From NCBI GenBank assembly GCA_003560215.1, contig PWIY01000235.1:1-5022 (forward strand): a stretch of 5,022 nt of DNA. Direction: 5' to 3'. The notes below the pieces were generated by a model. That model made no database searches and was not told the DNA's origin. It saw only the letters and a list, made by a program, of their open reading frames with translations. Position numbers and translations under genes: made by a program. Numbering within the stretch: the first letter of the stretch is position 1; the number at the start of each line of letters is the position of its first letter. This DNA comes from Bacteroidales bacterium. Lineage in GTDB: Bacteria > Bacteroidota > Bacteroidia > Bacteroidales > UBA7960. Of the stretch, positions 4,083 through 5,022 are shown piece by piece.

Positions 4083-5022
4083 ATGTTAGCTGATTTAGAT
4101 ATCAAAAATTATACCGAATTTTGGGCTTATTTTTTCAATGTGCTCCAACCTATGCTCCACATTCCTTTTGACATTGCCATTGACCCGATGGAGCGGCTGC
4201 TCCTGGTCAATTTTGAGAAAGATCCTGATTCTTTGTACGTGGGCTTTGAACCCCAGGTGTTTGATGACCAGGTAAACGGAAAAGGCCACCTTGTGATCGG
4301 ATGGCGCAAAGACGGCAGGGTGGATGTGTACCATGAGCCCGGCTTGCGCCCTGATGCGAAAAAATATGACATTGCCGGAAAGGGGCTGGCCCATATGGTT
4401 GAACGGGAAATGGCCCATGCCTCTTTTGAGGTGAATGACCGTGGTGTACAGGTCCATTATGAATTTCAGGATCTTCAGGAAAGGGTCGTGCTGATCCGGA
4501 TCAATGAAAACCACACCCGGAAACGAAAGCCTTTTGGCTTGCTGGCTCCCATGGGCGATGCGGCTGAGAATCCTTCTGCGATGCCGCTGGTTTTGCTGCA
4601 GGATTTTTACTTTGTGCGCAAAAAGCACAGTGAGGTTGCCGTGTCGGTTGCCGGTCGCAAGCACCAGGCCGACATGTTGCCCCTGCCCATTGACGGCACC
4701 AAAATGACCTTTGTCCGGTACAGCACCGCTCCGCTGATCGCGACATTCAATCCGGCTTTTTCCGGGAACCTTCCCGCCGTCGCCCTACAGGAAGGCCACA
4801 ATCTTGTAAGGCACGGTCATCGCGAAATTCACCTGGAATGGCTGAAAGGCAAACCGGCCATCAGCCGCATGGTCTTCCAAAACACCCGCCACCCTGTGGA
4901 ACTATGTTTTGACCAGCCGTTCCCCGCCCTGGAGTCACTCGGTCAAACCACAGTTATCCGCGGCAGCTTCAGCATCGAAGCACACCCTTCAATCGGGCGC
5001 ATTGCCGGAGACTATGCGGTTG
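4083..5022 (+). CDS. Conserved hypothetical protein (partial at right edge)
   Basis: An open frame of 313 codons runs from the ATG at 4083 through the right edge. There is no signal peptide or membrane segment, so it is probably cytoplasmic. The sequence is rich in short beta stretches: LYVGFEPQVFDDQVNGKGHL at 51-70, VIGWRKDGRVDVYHEPGL at 71-88, KYDIAGKGLAHMVEREM at 94-110, then KPFGLLAPMGDAAENPSAMP at 149-168 and LVLLQDFYFVRKKHSEVAVS at 169-188. This resembles, from memory, a conserved protein of unknown function in Bacteroidota; I know of no assigned activity. The conserved-looking blocks GFEPQVFDD, GLLAPMGDAAENPSAMP and QDFYFVRKKH suggest a defined fold, perhaps a sugar- or lipid-binding beta-sandwich, but that is a guess. 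Cys275 is the only cysteine. An upstream in-frame extension is possible, but ATG 4083 is the first ATG and starts a plausible helix. It is divergent from the acyloxyacyl hydrolase gene. Confidence 0.85.
   Translation, partial: MLADLDIKNYTEFWAYFFNVLQPMLHIPFDIAIDPMERLLLVNFEKDPDSLYVGFEPQVFDDQVNGKGHLVIGWRKDGRVDVYHEPGLRPDAKKYDIAGKGLAHMVEREMAHASFEVNDRGVQVHYEFQDLQERVVLIRINENHTRKRKPFGLLAPMGDAAENPSAMPLVLLQDFYFVRKKHSEVAVSVAGRKHQADMLPLPIDGTKMTFVRYSTAPLIATFNPAFSGNLPAVALQEGHNLVRHGHREIHLEWLKGKPAISRMVFQNTRHPVELCFDQPFPALESLGQTTVIRGSFSIEAHPSIGRIAGDYAV

Noticed and set aside
4095..4664. Minus-strand ORF of 189 aa opposite the conserved hypothetical gene
   Set aside because: It is the antisense of a well-formed plus-strand frame with conserved-looking motifs, and it has no domain or signal of its own.

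Overview
This window looks like a piece of a chromosome from the Bacteroidota or a close relative such as Balneolota or Rhodothermota. The evidence is a FISUMP-domain lipoprotein, a long Bacteroidota-type outer-membrane acyloxyacyl hydrolase, a short YtxH protein and a conserved hypothetical protein of a type I associate with these groups. Starts generally lack Shine-Dalgarno sequences, and one promoter candidate resembles the TTTG/TAnnTTTG type. The species cannot be named from sequence alone.

Layout. (1) Positions 1-677, minus strand: the first 225 codons of an exported protein that runs off the left edge. It has a signal peptide, a Pro/Ala-rich linker and a beta-rich region resembling the N-terminal module of secreted alpha/beta-hydrolase or prolyl-oligopeptidase-like proteins. 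(2) Positions 678-953: a divergent intergenic region. It holds a 47-nt near-palindrome with 14-bp perfect arms beside the start of the minus gene, overlapping its best promoter candidate. (3) Positions 954-1721, plus: a FISUMP lipoprotein of 255 aa. (4) Positions 1800-2057, plus: a YtxH-domain membrane protein of 85 aa. (5) Positions 2082-2674, plus: no intact gene, but a run of broken coding fragments. These are a TPR-like C-terminus with a frameshift at a T6 run, an unidentified fragment, and the frameshifted C-terminal end of a probable beta-barrel protein. (6) Positions 2696-4024, minus: a PagL/acyloxyacyl-hydrolase-family outer-membrane protein of 442 aa with an unusual repetitive linker encoded by 45-bp DNA repeats. 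(7) Positions 4083-5022, plus: 313 codons of a conserved cytoplasmic hypothetical protein that runs off the right edge, divergent from the hydrolase across 58 bp.

The theme is the cell envelope: one exported protein, one lipoprotein, one small inner-membrane-anchored protein, one outer-membrane lipid A-modifying enzyme and the remains of another likely outer-membrane protein. The intact genes point in different directions and do not form one clear operon. I see no rRNA, tRNA, CRISPR array, transposase or phage gene. No complete novel multi-gene system is evident. The best leads are the near-palindrome at 688-734, the repeat-expanded linker of the acyloxyacyl hydrolase, the gene graveyard at 2082-2674 and the uncharacterised protein at the right edge.
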